64,000 nt of DNA from Thermoleophilaceae bacterium (GTDB lineage: Bacteria > Actinomycetota > Thermoleophilia > Solirubrobacterales > Thermoleophilaceae). A program made the translations under genes and the position numbers. The stretch lies in the NCBI GenBank assembly GCA_030447875.1, contig JAUJOA010000004.1:1-64000 (forward strand). The letters are read 5' to 3'. How positions within the stretch are numbered: position 1 is the stretch's first letter; the number at the start of each line of letters is the position of its first letter. Positions 16,390 to 24,665 of this stretch are shown in pieces. The notes beneath the pieces were generated by a model that saw only the letters and a list, made by a program, of their open reading frames with translations, had not been told where the DNA came from and ran no database searches.

Positions 16390-16391
16390 TG
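16361..16391. terminator. Perfect 12-bp hairpin between convergent genes
   Basis: CACTAGCGGCCG, a 7-nt loop, then CGGCCGCTAGTG: a fully matched 12-bp stem in the gap between the zinc-ribbon-like gene and pckA. There is no T tract on either side, so it is not a classical intrinsic terminator, but it is placed to end transcripts from both directions. The stem contains the stop codon of the upstream gene. Confidence 0.6.
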
Positions 16392-16428
16392 CGAGAACCG
16401 AGGACGTCGGAGACCGAAGGTTTGCAGC

Positions 16429-17976
16429 CTAGGAGACCGCCGCGACGATCTCGTCGGAGAGCGCGGGGAACTTCTTCAGGAACTCCTCTCGCTCGCCCTT
16501 CAGACGCTCGACGATGCCGGCGTAGTCGTCGCCCCTGCCCTGCGACTCGTACACGTCGCGCGGGCGCAGAACGCCGGCGTCCTCTGCGTCGATGCCGGGC
16601 ACGCCGGTCGCGACCTGATAGCCGAAGTCGGGGTCGTCCTCCCACTCGATGGTGCCCTCGGCGATTCCCTTGACGATGGCCGAGGAATGCGGGATCCGTA
16701 CCTTCTGCGAGCGCTCGTCCGAATCCGGCCCGCCCACGCGACCGGTGTTCAGCAGGTAGACGTCCAGGCTGTGATCCGCCATCAGCTCGAGGAAGCGGTT
16801 GCCCTGCAGGTCGTGCTCGTCGGGGAAGAAGGGGTTCGTGCCCGGCACGCGCAGGAACTTCCCGGCCTCCTCGGCGCCGCCCGCGCTCGTACCCTGCGTC
16901 TCGCCGAGCATGAAGTACGCGGCAGCCTGCTCGGCGTTCAGCTTGGCGACCGCCGGGATGATGTTCTCGTTGCGGTTGAGGATCAGCAGGAAGTCGGCCG
17001 ACTCGAGGTCGCGCGCGTCGCCCGCCTCGATCGAGCTGAACGAGAAGGTGGCTCGCCCGTTCTGCGTGTAGCTCGTGTCGAAGAAGTCGAGCTCGCCGGA
17101 GTCGTCCTGGGAGACGTTCTCGAGGTAGGCCTCGGGGCGCGTGACGGCGCCGTAGATCGTAGGCTCGTCCTCCTGGCTGAGCGCGAACGTCTTCGCGAAG
17201 CAGCCGGCCTCGGTCGCGTAGACCTTTCCGCCGGGCATCATCGCCACGAAGTCGTCTTGAACCGGCAGCGAGCCGTTCTGCCGGGTGAACGTGGTGGTCG
17301 TCTTGCCCGTGCCGGACAGTCCGACGATGAGCCCCACCTTGTCGCCCGAGCCCGTTGGAATGACCTTGCACCCAGCGTGGAGCGGTAGGCCGCCGCGGTC
17401 GTAGACGAGCTTGTTCCACATCCGTAGCCCGCCCTTCTTGGACTCGCCGAAGTAGTCCGAGTTGCAGACGCGGGTCACGCCCTGCTCGAGATCGACGGCG
17501 ATCACGCGGTCGTTCGGATACCCCTTGACCTGGAGGTTCGGGGTGTAGATGACCGTGAGCTCCGGCTCGAAGCCGTCGGTGCTCTCGGGGTCGAAGTAGA
17601 GCTGCTTCTGCATGCCCGCGACGTTCGCGTTCGCCTCCTCGACATACAGGCGCGTGGGCGTGCGGAAGTCGGGGTCGTCGCCGATGTAGCCGTCGACGAC
17701 GAGCATGTCCCGACCCGCGATGTAGTCGTCCTGGAGGCTGGCGATCCGCTCGCCCTCTTCGCGTGAGATCGCCTGCTCGGAGCTCGCCTCCGGATCGTCG
17801 ACCACCAGGAACGTGGAGGCCTTCGAGCGCGCTAGCACCTGGGTCTGGAGGTTGAGGTTGCCGTAACGCGTCTCCTGGGCGTTCGGCATGGCTGCCGCGA
17901 GCTCCTTCAGCTGCTCCGCGGAGAGGTTGGCTTTGACGGACTTCGCGTCGGGCAGCGGGGCCATCTGCTTCGCCAT
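16429..17976 (-). CDS. pckA: Phosphoenolpyruvate carboxykinase (ATP)
   Basis: 515 residues. Converts oxaloacetate and ATP to PEP, ADP and CO2, the entry to gluconeogenesis. ATP-type signatures: P-loop GLSGTGKTTTT (residues 219-229), the preceding YFGESKKGGLRMWNK, LPVQDDFVAM, and the NTGRVGG segment near residue 405. The enzyme is consistent with growth on acetate-like substrates through the ethylmalonyl-CoA pathway encoded around it. AGGAGGT lies 13 nt before ATG, longer than ideal, and GATAAT at 18035-18030 is a plausible -10 giving a leader of about 45 nt. Confidence 0.95.
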   Translation of the reverse strand: MAKQMAPLPDAKSVKANLSAEQLKELAAAMPNAQETRYGNLNLQTQVLARSKASTFLVVDDPEASSEQAISREEGERIASLQDDYIAGRDMLVVDGYIGDDPDFRTPTRLYVEEANANVAGMQKQLYFDPESTDGFEPELTVIYTPNLQVKGYPNDRVIAVDLEQGVTRVCNSDYFGESKKGGLRMWNKLVYDRGGLPLHAGCKVIPTGSGDKVGLIVGLSGTGKTTTTFTRQNGSLPVQDDFVAMMPGGKVYATEAGCFAKTFALSQEDEPTIYGAVTRPEAYLENVSQDDSGELDFFDTSYTQNGRATFSFSSIEAGDARDLESADFLLILNRNENIIPAVAKLNAEQAAAYFMLGETQGTSAGGAEEAGKFLRVPGTNPFFPDEHDLQGNRFLELMADHSLDVYLLNTGRVGGPDSDERSQKVRIPHSSAIVKGIAEGTIEWEDDPDFGYQVATGVPGIDAEDAGVLRPRDVYESQGRGDDYAGIVERLKGEREEFLKKFPALSDEIVAAVS

Positions 17977-18118
17977 GGGTTTCGGCTCGACCTCCTAGTT
18001 GAACGGCGTTTTCTTGCGGGCGGGTACAGATTATCCGGCGGCGCGAAAGCCGGAAAGCCGGGGTCGCCGGCGCCCCAAGCGGTTAGCACCCGGACATCCA
18101 CGGCCTACACTCGAGAGC
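17977..18118. promoter_or_regulatory. Divergent promoter region of pckA and the sortase gene
   Basis: For pckA: GATAAT (18035-18030) and AGGAGGT (17996-17990). For the sortase gene: TACACT (18106-18111) followed by 7 nt and GTG 18119. No operator-like palindrome was recognised here. Confidence 0.5.
18106..18111 (+). promoter_or_regulatory. Likely -10 box of the sortase gene
   Basis: TACACT, 7 nt before GTG 18119; no Shine-Dalgarno sequence. It fixes the sortase start and rejects an upstream Arg/Pro-rich extension. Confidence 0.5.
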
Positions 18119-18799
18119 GTGGACGCCGGCCGACAACACTCCGGACGCGGTGGCCGGACGCGATCGGTCCTGCGCTTCGTGGCCGCCGTGATGGTCACGA
18201 GCGGCATCCTGCTGCTTGTCGACGCCGGCATGACGGTGGCGTGGCAGGAGCCCGTGTCGGCGGTGATCGGCTGGCGGGCGCAGTCGGCGCTCGAGGACCA
18301 GCTCGAGCAGACGCAGGCCGAGATCACTCCGGATGGGGTGCTCAGCCCGCGGGAGCTCGAGGCCGCGGCCAAGCGCCAGGCCGAGCGCACATCGCCGGGC
18401 CAGGCCCTCGGCAAGATCGAGCTTCCGACGCTCGACCGCGATTACGTGATGGTCGAGGGCACCGGCGAGGCGCCGCTCCGCAAGGGCCCCGGGCACTATC
18501 CGGACACGCCCCTGCCGGGCCAGCGCGGCACGGTGGCCGTGGCGGGACACCGGACGACCTACCTCGCCCCCTTCCGCACGATCGACCGCTTGGAGCGGGG
18601 CGACTCGATCGTGCTCGACATGCCCTATGGGACCTTCACCTACGAAGTGGAGCGTCAGCGAATCGTGCCGCCGACCGAGACGTCGGTCACGAGGCGGGTG
18701 GGGCACGACCAGCTCGTCCTCAGCGCGTGCCACCCGCTCTACAGCGCCGCGGAGCGGATCATCGTCTTCGCCCGTCTGACGGACGTGGAGCCCGCCTAA
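18119..18799 (+). CDS. Sortase (class E/F-like cysteine transpeptidase)
   Basis: 226 residues from GTG 18119. An N-terminal membrane anchor (VLRFVAAVMVTSGILLLVD) is followed by a coiled linker and the sortase barrel: IELPTLDRDYVMVEGT, histidine in VAVAGHRTTY (H144), cysteine in LVLSACHPL (C204) and arginine in AERIIVF (R213), the His-Cys-Arg triad at the usual spacing. Sortases cleave LPxTG-type signals and join the protein to the peptidoglycan. A probable substrate with LPFTG lies 2.5 kb downstream. GTG 18119 is chosen because TACACT ends 7 nt before it; an upstream ATG at 17999 would add an Arg/Pro-rich tail unlike any sortase. Confidence 0.9.
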   Translation: MDAGRQHSGRGGRTRSVLRFVAAVMVTSGILLLVDAGMTVAWQEPVSAVIGWRAQSALEDQLEQTQAEITPDGVLSPRELEAAAKRQAERTSPGQALGKIELPTLDRDYVMVEGTGEAPLRKGPGHYPDTPLPGQRGTVAVAGHRTTYLAPFRTIDRLERGDSIVLDMPYGTFTYEVERQRIVPPTETSVTRRVGHDQLVLSACHPLYSAAERIIVFARLTDVEPA

Positions 18800-18826
18800 C
18801 CGTCCGCCCACTCCGCACACCCGCCG

Positions 18827-19075
18827 CTAAAGTCGCCGGTCGACGCCGTCGAGCACGAGGGAAGTGGCGGGGGTCTCCGAGGCGCGCGCCCCCTCGTCGA
18901 GCGTCGAATCGTCGCGGGACTCGAAGAACAGAACCAGGCCGACCAGCAGGGCGAGCGAGATCGCGAACACGGCGAGCCAGTAGAGAACCTTCAGAGCGAT
19001 GGCAACTGGACTCTTGCAGCTTTCGCCTCCACGACGTCTTAATCGGCAGCGGCTTGCGAGGGCGCGCGCCGCCAT
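18827..19075 (-). CDS. Small single-pass membrane protein (tentative)
   Basis: 82 residues with a basic N-terminus and one convincing membrane helix (VLYWLAVFAISLALLVGLVLFF) followed by an acidic, Ser/Thr-rich tail. It is opposite in strand to both neighbours and its 5' end overlaps the start of the following polymerase-like gene by about 77 nt, so either this start or the neighbour's start is too early. A real gene is plausible because the helix is well formed and it fills an otherwise empty 200-bp gap, but support is limited. Confidence 0.4.
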   Translation of the reverse strand: MAARALASRCRLRRRGGESCKSPVAIALKVLYWLAVFAISLALLVGLVLFFESRDDSTLDEGARASETPATSLVLDGVDRRL

Positions 19076-21101
19076 CGAGCCGCTTCACACGAGTCCGGCC
19101 GTCATTCCGGCGCTCCTGGCGATAGCCCTGATACTCATTCTCGGGGGATCCGAGGGCGGGTTTTCGCCTCGCAGTTGGTACCCCGTCGCCATCTTGCTGC
19201 TGGCGCTCCTCACCGTCGCGGCGCTGACAGTCCCGGCGCGACGGCCGATCGCCCGCTCCGTTCTCGTGGCGCTCGCGTTGCTTGCGGGCTACGCCGCCTG
19301 GAGCTATCTCTCGATCACTTGGGCCGATAATCAGGGCGAGGCGTGGGACGGCGCGAACCGCTCCGTGATGTACGTGATCGTCTTCGCCCTCTTTGCGCTG
19401 TGGCGCCTCTCCCGGTGGGAGGTGGCCACGGTCGTAGGCTTCCTGGGGCTTGGCATCGCGGCGCTGGGGCTTTTCGTTCTCCTACGCGCCGACGCGAGCG
19501 CCGACGCCCTGCCGTACTTCCTTGACGGGCGCCTCACAGATCCGGTCGGCTACGTCAACGCCAACGTGGCCTTCTGGTTCACCGGATTCTTCCCGTGCTT
19601 GCTGATCGCAACGAGGAGGGAGGTGAACCCGGTGGTTCGCGGACTGGCGCTCGGGGGAGCCGAGCTTCTCGTGGGGCTGACGCTCATGGGCCAGAGCCGC
19701 GGCTGGCTCTTCTCATTGCCCGTGATCCTCGTGCTCTTCCTGGTCGTGGTCCCGGGCAGGGCGCGGGGTGCCCTCGCGATCCTCGTCGTGGCGGCCGGCG
19801 CCGTGCTGTGGCTAGGGCCGGTGCTCGATATCCGCGAAGGGATCCGGGCCGGCGACGCTCCCGAGCCGCTGCTCGACGAGGCCACCGACGCGCTCCTCCT
19901 GACGACCTGGATCAGCACGCTCATCGGGCTCGCCGTCGCCTTCGCCGATCGACGAGTTCGCCTGTCCGAGCGCCGGAGCCGCCGGATCTCCGCCGCGTTC
20001 GTGGCCGCCGTCGCCGCGGTCGCGATCTCGGGCGCCACGGTGGCCGCGGTCAGCCTGGGCGATCCGCTCACGCGGGTCGCCACCGCCTGGGACCAGTTCA
20101 AGGCGGGCGGCGACGAGAGCGGCGGCGATGACAGGCTCTCGGGCGCCGTAGGGACCAACCGCTACGACTTCTGGCTCGTCGCCTGGTCACAGTTCGAACA
20201 GCACCCGCTCACCGGCGCCGGCATCGACAACTTCCAGCAGGACTACCTCGCGCGGGGATCGAGCACGGAGCGACCGCGCCACACGCACAGCCTCGAGCTG
20301 AAGGTCATCTCACAGACAGGGCTAGTGGGCGCCGTCCTACTGGTCGGCGCCTTCGCCGCTGCCCTGTTCGCGGCGCTGCGCGCCGCCTGGCGGCGGGAGG
20401 GGCTTGCGGGAGCAACGGCCGGTATCGCGACGATGGTCTTCCTGTACTGGTTCGTCCACGGGTCGGTCGACTGGTTCTGGGAGTTTCCGGCGCTCGGGGC
20501 GGCCGCATTCGCCATGCTCGGGCTGGCCGCCTCGCTGACGCCGGAGCGGCAGCGGGACACCGGACAGGGCACCGCCGCCCGGAGGCTTGTCAGGCGGCCG
20601 CTGGCCATCGGGGCGGTCCTGATCGGGACATTGGTCGGCGGGGCGGGACTCGTGCCGCCCTGGCTGGCGCAGCGGCACGTCGACCGAGCGCTCGAGGTCT
20701 GGCCCACGGGTGCACAGGAGGCGTTCGATCGTCTCGATCAGGCGGCCTCGCTGAACCCGCTCTCGAGCCAGCCGGCCGTTACCGCGGCCGCCATCGCCCT
20801 GCAGCTGAACCGGCCGTACACCGCGGACGCGAGCTATCGCTTCGCGCTCGCCCGCAACCCTCGTAGCGCCTTCGCGACACTCGAGGCGGGCGCCCTGGCG
20901 TCACAGCTCGGGCGCCCGCGCGACGCGCGGAGGCTCCTCGAGCGTGCCGGCGCGCTCAACCCGCGCGATGAGATCACCCAGGCCGCCCTACGGCGGCACG
21001 GGCGGGACGGCAAGGTCCTCGACGCCGCTGAGATCTACGAGGAGGCGCTCGAGCGAAGCCGGCAAGTCGGTGGCGCCGGCGCCACCGGAGGGCGGCGATA
21101 G
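18999..21101 (+). CDS. O-antigen ligase/Wzy-like membrane protein with C-terminal TPR region
   Basis: 700 residues, about 10-12 membrane helices over the first 560 residues. The Wzy_C/WaaL-type signature is in the large periplasmic-side loop: FWLVAWSQFEQHPLTGAGIDNFQ followed by an RPRHTHSLELKVISQTGLVG stretch. It probably polymerises or ligates lipid-linked glycan repeats at the outer face of the membrane. The last 140 residues are soluble and form helical repeats like TPRs (FDRLDQAASLNPLSSQPAV; YRFALARNPRSAFATLEAGA; LLERAGALNPRDEIT), a known accessory of some actinobacterial members. The start could be slightly downstream. First gene of the polysaccharide locus proper. Confidence 0.85.
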   Translation: MATGLLQLSPPRRLNRQRLARARAAIEPLHTSPAVIPALLAIALILILGGSEGGFSPRSWYPVAILLLALLTVAALTVPARRPIARSVLVALALLAGYAAWSYLSITWADNQGEAWDGANRSVMYVIVFALFALWRLSRWEVATVVGFLGLGIAALGLFVLLRADASADALPYFLDGRLTDPVGYVNANVAFWFTGFFPCLLIATRREVNPVVRGLALGGAELLVGLTLMGQSRGWLFSLPVILVLFLVVVPGRARGALAILVVAAGAVLWLGPVLDIREGIRAGDAPEPLLDEATDALLLTTWISTLIGLAVAFADRRVRLSERRSRRISAAFVAAVAAVAISGATVAAVSLGDPLTRVATAWDQFKAGGDESGGDDRLSGAVGTNRYDFWLVAWSQFEQHPLTGAGIDNFQQDYLARGSSTERPRHTHSLELKVISQTGLVGAVLLVGAFAAALFAALRAAWRREGLAGATAGIATMVFLYWFVHGSVDWFWEFPALGAAAFAMLGLAASLTPERQRDTGQGTAARRLVRRPLAIGAVLIGTLVGGAGLVPPWLAQRHVDRALEVWPTGAQEAFDRLDQAASLNPLSSQPAVTAAAIALQLNRPYTADASYRFALARNPRSAFATLEAGALASQLGRPRDARRLLERAGALNPRDEITQAALRRHGRDGKVLDAAEIYEEALERSRQVGGAGATGGRR

Positions 21102-21158
21102 GCGGTTCGAGCGACGGTCGAGACGGTCATCTTCAACAGCGCTGAGCTGGTTCCCGCC

Positions 21159-21187
21159 TTGCGCCCGCTAGGGCGATCTGCTATGAA
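21159..21187 (+). promoter_or_regulatory. Promoter of the LPFTG protein gene
   Basis: TTGCGC (21159-21164), 17 nt, TATGAA (21182-21187): a reasonable sigma-70-type pair. It gives a leader of about 80 nt with repeated CCAGC-type words before AAGGAG at 21262-21267. This is one of the few promoters in the window with a long leader, unlike the leaderless majority. Confidence 0.45.
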
Positions 21188-21277
21188 AGGGAGGGGTCTG
21201 CCAGCTCGCTGTAACCAGGGAGGGCCAGCAGCAAGTCCAGCTGGCAAGGCCAGCGTAAGACAAGGAGCGTTTTACCT

Positions 21278-21634
21278 ATGCGGGGGATCACAAAGAAGAT
21301 CGCACTCGGCTCGGCAGTGTTCGCGCTCGCCGTGCCGGCATCCGCTATCGCCCAAGAGTCGGTCGTAGGCGGATATAACGAGTCGGAGGTCGTCGACCCG
21401 GGAGACCCGAGTACGACGGGTGATCCGGCCGACCCCGCCGCCTCGGGCCAGTCGGAGTCCGGGAGCAACGGTTCCGGTGGAAGCTACGATGGAACGAGCC
21501 AGTCGGAGTCCGGCTCGGGCGGCAGCCTGCCGTTCACGGGCCTTGACGTCGCCCTGCTGGCCGTCGCGGGCGCCGGACTCGTCGCTCTCGGCTTCGGGAT
21601 GCGGCGGCTCACGCGCAATCCGGACGCCGCCTGA
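21278..21634 (+). CDS. Sortase-anchored mini-protein with LPFTG signal
   Basis: 118 residues. Signal peptide 1-26 (KKIALGSAVFALAVPASAIA), then an acidic Ser/Gly/Asp-rich mature region with repeated SGQSESGSNGSGGS and TSQSESGSGGS blocks, then LPFTG at residues 84-88, a hydrophobic helix (VALLAVAGAGLVALGFG) and MRRLTR. This is a textbook cell-wall sorting signal. After both cleavages only about 60 residues remain, all low-complexity, so it may serve as a spacer, an attachment point for glycan, or an adhesin scaffold rather than an enzyme. The sortase at 18119 is the natural partner. AAGGAG sits 10 nt before ATG. Confidence 0.85.
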   Translation: MRGITKKIALGSAVFALAVPASAIAQESVVGGYNESEVVDPGDPSTTGDPADPAASGQSESGSNGSGGSYDGTSQSESGSGGSLPFTGLDVALLAVAGAGLVALGFGMRRLTRNPDAA

Positions 21635-21702
21635 CCACAGCGCCGCTAGGCGCAACAGGAAGCACCGCTAACGGCGAAGGGCGCTCCGTCCGATAGTAGG
21701 GT

Positions 21703-23226
21703 GTGGACGGAGCGAAAGTGGCAGGGCGCCCAGTGACCACCAGCGATGATGCCGTCGGGCTGCGGCCCGTCGCGGATCCTCCGGTCGCGACACCGGGGGC
21801 GCCAAAGACCCACATGCCCGCGCAGCGGCTGCTCGAAGGGCGTGGCTGGATCCTCGTCCGCCTGGCCAGCGACTCGTTGCTGCTCATGCTGGCCGCGGCG
21901 GCCGCGTATGCGGGGGGCACCGCCGCCGCCCTCGGGTCGGAGGGCCAAGCGGCGATCTGGCTCTATCCCCCGCTGACCGTCGGCCTGCTGGCTCTGCGCG
22001 GCGCGTACGGACGGCGACTTCATGTGCGCCCGCTCGACGGCATCGGATCCCTGGTGGGCGCCACCTCACTCGCCGCCATCGCGCTACTCGCCGCTACCAC
22101 CATCCTCCAGCCGGAGACCCAGACCGCGCCGTTCATCGTGCGGGTCTGGTTCTTCGGCACGGTGTACGTGGTCGGCGGCCACCTCCTCCTGGCGCTCACT
22201 CAGCGGCGGGCACGCGTCAACGGAGTCGTAGGAAAGCCCACTCTCATCGTCGGGGCCGGAAGGATCGGCGCTCAGGTGGAACGGCGGCTCACCGAACAGC
22301 CGGAGCTCGGCCTGCGTCCCATCGGCTACCTGGATTCCGATCCCCCGCCGCCGGATCTCGTGCCCGGCCGGCGCGCCCCGGTGCTCGGCCCGCCGACGGA
22401 GCTCGCTCGGCTGGCGAAGGAGACAGGCGCGCAGCACGTCGTCTTCGCCTTCCTGTCCGCGCCCGACCACGTCCTGGTGCCGCTCGTGCGCGAATGCGAG
22501 GACCGCGGGCTCGAGATGTCACTGGTCCCGCGCCTCTTCGACAGCATCAACGTTCGCGTGGGACTCGAGCACATCGGTGGCCTACCGCTCTACGGCCTGC
22601 GCGCGGTGAACCCGAAGGGCTGGCAGTTCGCCGTGAAGCACGGGCTTGGCGTGGCGCTCGCGGGCATGCTGCTGCTGCTTCTGAGCCCCGTGATGCTGGC
22701 CGCCGCCGCGGCGGTCAAGCTGTCGTCACCGGGTCCCGCCCTGTTCCGCCAGCGCCGGATCGGGCGCGACGGTCGCGAGTTCGACATGCTCAAGTTCCGG
22801 TCGATGCAACCGGCCGACGCGACAGAGACCACGGCCGCCTCGCCCGTACCGCTCGAGGGCACCGCTCCCGGCGGCGTCGAGGGTGCGGACCGGCGCACTC
22901 CGGTCGGCGCGTTCCTCCGACGGACCTCGCTCGACGAGCTGCCTCAGCTGCTCAACGTCCTGAAGGGCGAGATGAGCCTGGTGGGGCCGCGCCCGGAGCG
23001 CCCCGAGTTCGTGGAGCTCTTCGGGCAGTCGATCCGCCGCTACGACGACCGGCATCGTGTGAAGTCGGGCATCACCGGATGGGCTCAGGTGCACGGGCTG
23101 CGAGGGAAGACCTCGCTGGCCGACCGCGTGGAGTGGGACAACTACTACATCGAGAACTGGTCGCTGGGACTCGATCTCAAGATCCTGCTAATGACGCTCG
23201 CCGTGCTCTTCCGCCCAGCCGAGTAG
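21703..23226 (+). CDS. Polyprenyl glycosylphosphotransferase (WcaJ/CpsE type)
   Basis: 507 residues. Initiates glycan assembly by transferring a sugar-1-phosphate to undecaprenyl phosphate. N-terminal membrane helices (SLLLMLAAAAAYAGGTAAALG and others), a central Rossmann-like CoA-binding-type domain (LIVGAGRIGAQVERRL), a further membrane helix (VALAGMLLLLLSPVMLAAAA), then the catalytic bacterial sugar transferase domain: FRQRRIGRDGREFDMLKFRSM, SLVGPRPERPEF, VKSGITGWAQVHGLRG and DNYYIENWSLGLDLKI. The last 200 residues carry all signature blocks. GTG 21703 is the likely start; a GATAGT box ends 5 nt before it. Confidence 0.93.
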   Translation: MDGAKVAGRPVTTSDDAVGLRPVADPPVATPGAPKTHMPAQRLLEGRGWILVRLASDSLLLMLAAAAAYAGGTAAALGSEGQAAIWLYPPLTVGLLALRGAYGRRLHVRPLDGIGSLVGATSLAAIALLAATTILQPETQTAPFIVRVWFFGTVYVVGGHLLLALTQRRARVNGVVGKPTLIVGAGRIGAQVERRLTEQPELGLRPIGYLDSDPPPPDLVPGRRAPVLGPPTELARLAKETGAQHVVFAFLSAPDHVLVPLVRECEDRGLEMSLVPRLFDSINVRVGLEHIGGLPLYGLRAVNPKGWQFAVKHGLGVALAGMLLLLLSPVMLAAAAAVKLSSPGPALFRQRRIGRDGREFDMLKFRSMQPADATETTAASPVPLEGTAPGGVEGADRRTPVGAFLRRTSLDELPQLLNVLKGEMSLVGPRPERPEFVELFGQSIRRYDDRHRVKSGITGWAQVHGLRGKTSLADRVEWDNYYIENWSLGLDLKILLMTLAVLFRPAE

Positions 23227-23235
23227 CCAGCTTGC

Positions 23236-24603
23236 TCAACCAGTGGCTGACCGCTGTTCCGGCGTCCGGGATGCGAGAAGCGACTCGACAAGCCGCTCGA
23301 CGGAGCGGTGAGTCTCCTCCAAGCCGACGCGAGCGTCGACGACGATGAATCCCTGGCGCGCGGCCGTAGCGATGTACCGCCGCTCCATGCCCTCGAGGAT
23401 TCGGGCGGCCTGATCTCCTCGCTTGCGATCAGCAGCCGTCGCGGCATCGACGTCCAGGAGGATGCCGAGATCGGGCGTCGGCGCCGCCTTGGACAGCAGG
23501 GTTTCAGCCAGGCGGTGCCGGCCGTACCGGAGCTCAAGGTCCACGAGCGAATCGACAAGCGACCGATCGCAGACGACGGTCGTCCCGGTCAGGCGGGGAC
23601 GCGCGGCTCGGCGAAGGTAGCGCGCGTGGGTCGCGGCGACGACCACGACCCAGATCCAAGAGACGAGCGGGCGCCGCCGGCCGATCTCCCCGGGACGTCG
23701 CTGCTTCCTGGTCGACTCCCCGCCCGTGGCCACTGGGTCGGCGATCGTTCGCTCACGGCGAAGCACGCGCTTGACCGCCGATGCGACGGCGTCGAGCGAT
23801 CCAAGGTTCGTGCCCAAGCGACCCCAAGTCACGGTCGCCGGCTGCTGTGACCTCTCCATCTGGCCTCGCACAACCTCGGCCGCCGTAGACTTTCCGGCGC
23901 CGTCCATGCCGCTGATCGCTATCAGGAATCCTCGCCGCCTACGGGATCCGCTCACGACAGTCACGCCGCGGCCGAAGAGACGGGAGAGGCGTGACCGCAG
24001 GCGGAGGCCCAGCGCCGCCCGCGCCGGTGCACACCTGACCGCAGCGCGTGCGGCGTGAAGATAGGGAAGGCGACCGCGCCGAGCCAGGCGCGCTACTCGG
24101 TCGGGTCTACCGATGAGCTGGGCGACCGGGTGCATTTGCTCGTATCCGGCCACGGCCTCCAGCCGGTCCCTACGGTCTGGGCTCTCGAGCAGCGGCCGCG
24201 CCCGGCGGAGCGTCTCGTCGATCGGGCGACCGGCGATCAGCTCGGCGCCCAGTATCAGGAGACGGTCCTCTGGTGACGCGGTGGGCGGGAGCCCGTCGGG
24301 GCTCCACGCGCGGGCGCGAACTCCGGCGAGCGAGGGATAGTGATCCGACCAAGCCTCCGACGGCATGACGTCGATGGCTGGGCCCACCCCTCCGGGCCAC
24401 GACCAGACCGTCCGCCCAGACCCGCGTGCACTCGAATGCAGGCCGGCTCGAGACAGGATCCGGCCAAGCTCCGCTTGGGCTTCCGGCGCCACGAGAAGGT
24501 CGATGTCGCGTCCGCGCAGGTCGCCCCCCCGCCACAGGAGAATCTCGCTACCGAGGCGAGCGGTGAGCTCGCTCATCAGCGACCTGGCCCATTCGTTGTC
24601 CAC
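23236..24603 (-). CDS. Nucleotidyltransferase-like / thymidylate-kinase-like fusion protein
   Basis: 455 residues with two parts. Residues 1-200 look like a nucleotidyltransferase-fold domain of the type used for sugar or small-molecule transfer: GGDLRGRDIDLLV (acidic pair in DID), AIDVMPSEAW and a helical remainder. Residues 225-455 look like a thymidylate-kinase-fold P-loop kinase: ISGMDGAGKST (residues 230-240), VVCDRSLVDSLVDLE near 350 and LDVDAATAADRKRGD, a lid-like segment. True TMP kinases are single-domain. The location in a polysaccharide locus suggests phosphorylation of a glycan precursor or lipid carrier, but the substrate is unknown. GTG 24603. It faces ATP-grasp gene 1 divergently. 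Confidence 0.75.
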   Translation of the reverse strand: MDNEWARSLMSELTARLGSEILLWRGGDLRGRDIDLLVAPEAQAELGRILSRAGLHSSARGSGRTVWSWPGGVGPAIDVMPSEAWSDHYPSLAGVRARAWSPDGLPPTASPEDRLLILGAELIAGRPIDETLRRARPLLESPDRRDRLEAVAGYEQMHPVAQLIGRPDRVARLARRGRLPYLHAARAAVRCAPARAALGLRLRSRLSRLFGRGVTVVSGSRRRRGFLIAISGMDGAGKSTAAEVVRGQMERSQQPATVTWGRLGTNLGSLDAVASAVKRVLRRERTIADPVATGGESTRKQRRPGEIGRRRPLVSWIWVVVVAATHARYLRRAARPRLTGTTVVCDRSLVDSLVDLELRYGRHRLAETLLSKAAPTPDLGILLDVDAATAADRKRGDQAARILEGMERRYIATAARQGFIVVDARVGLEETHRSVERLVESLLASRTPEQRSATG

Positions 24604-24665
24604 GGCGCCTATCTTGGCATCGCGCCCTGCTCCGAGTGGCCGCGACGGCGGGTGTTCGTGAAACG

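Noticed and set aside
17999-18118. N-terminal extension of the sortase from ATG 17999
   Set aside because: The extension is Arg/Pro-rich, unlike sortase N-termini, and covers the TACACT box that precedes GTG 18119.
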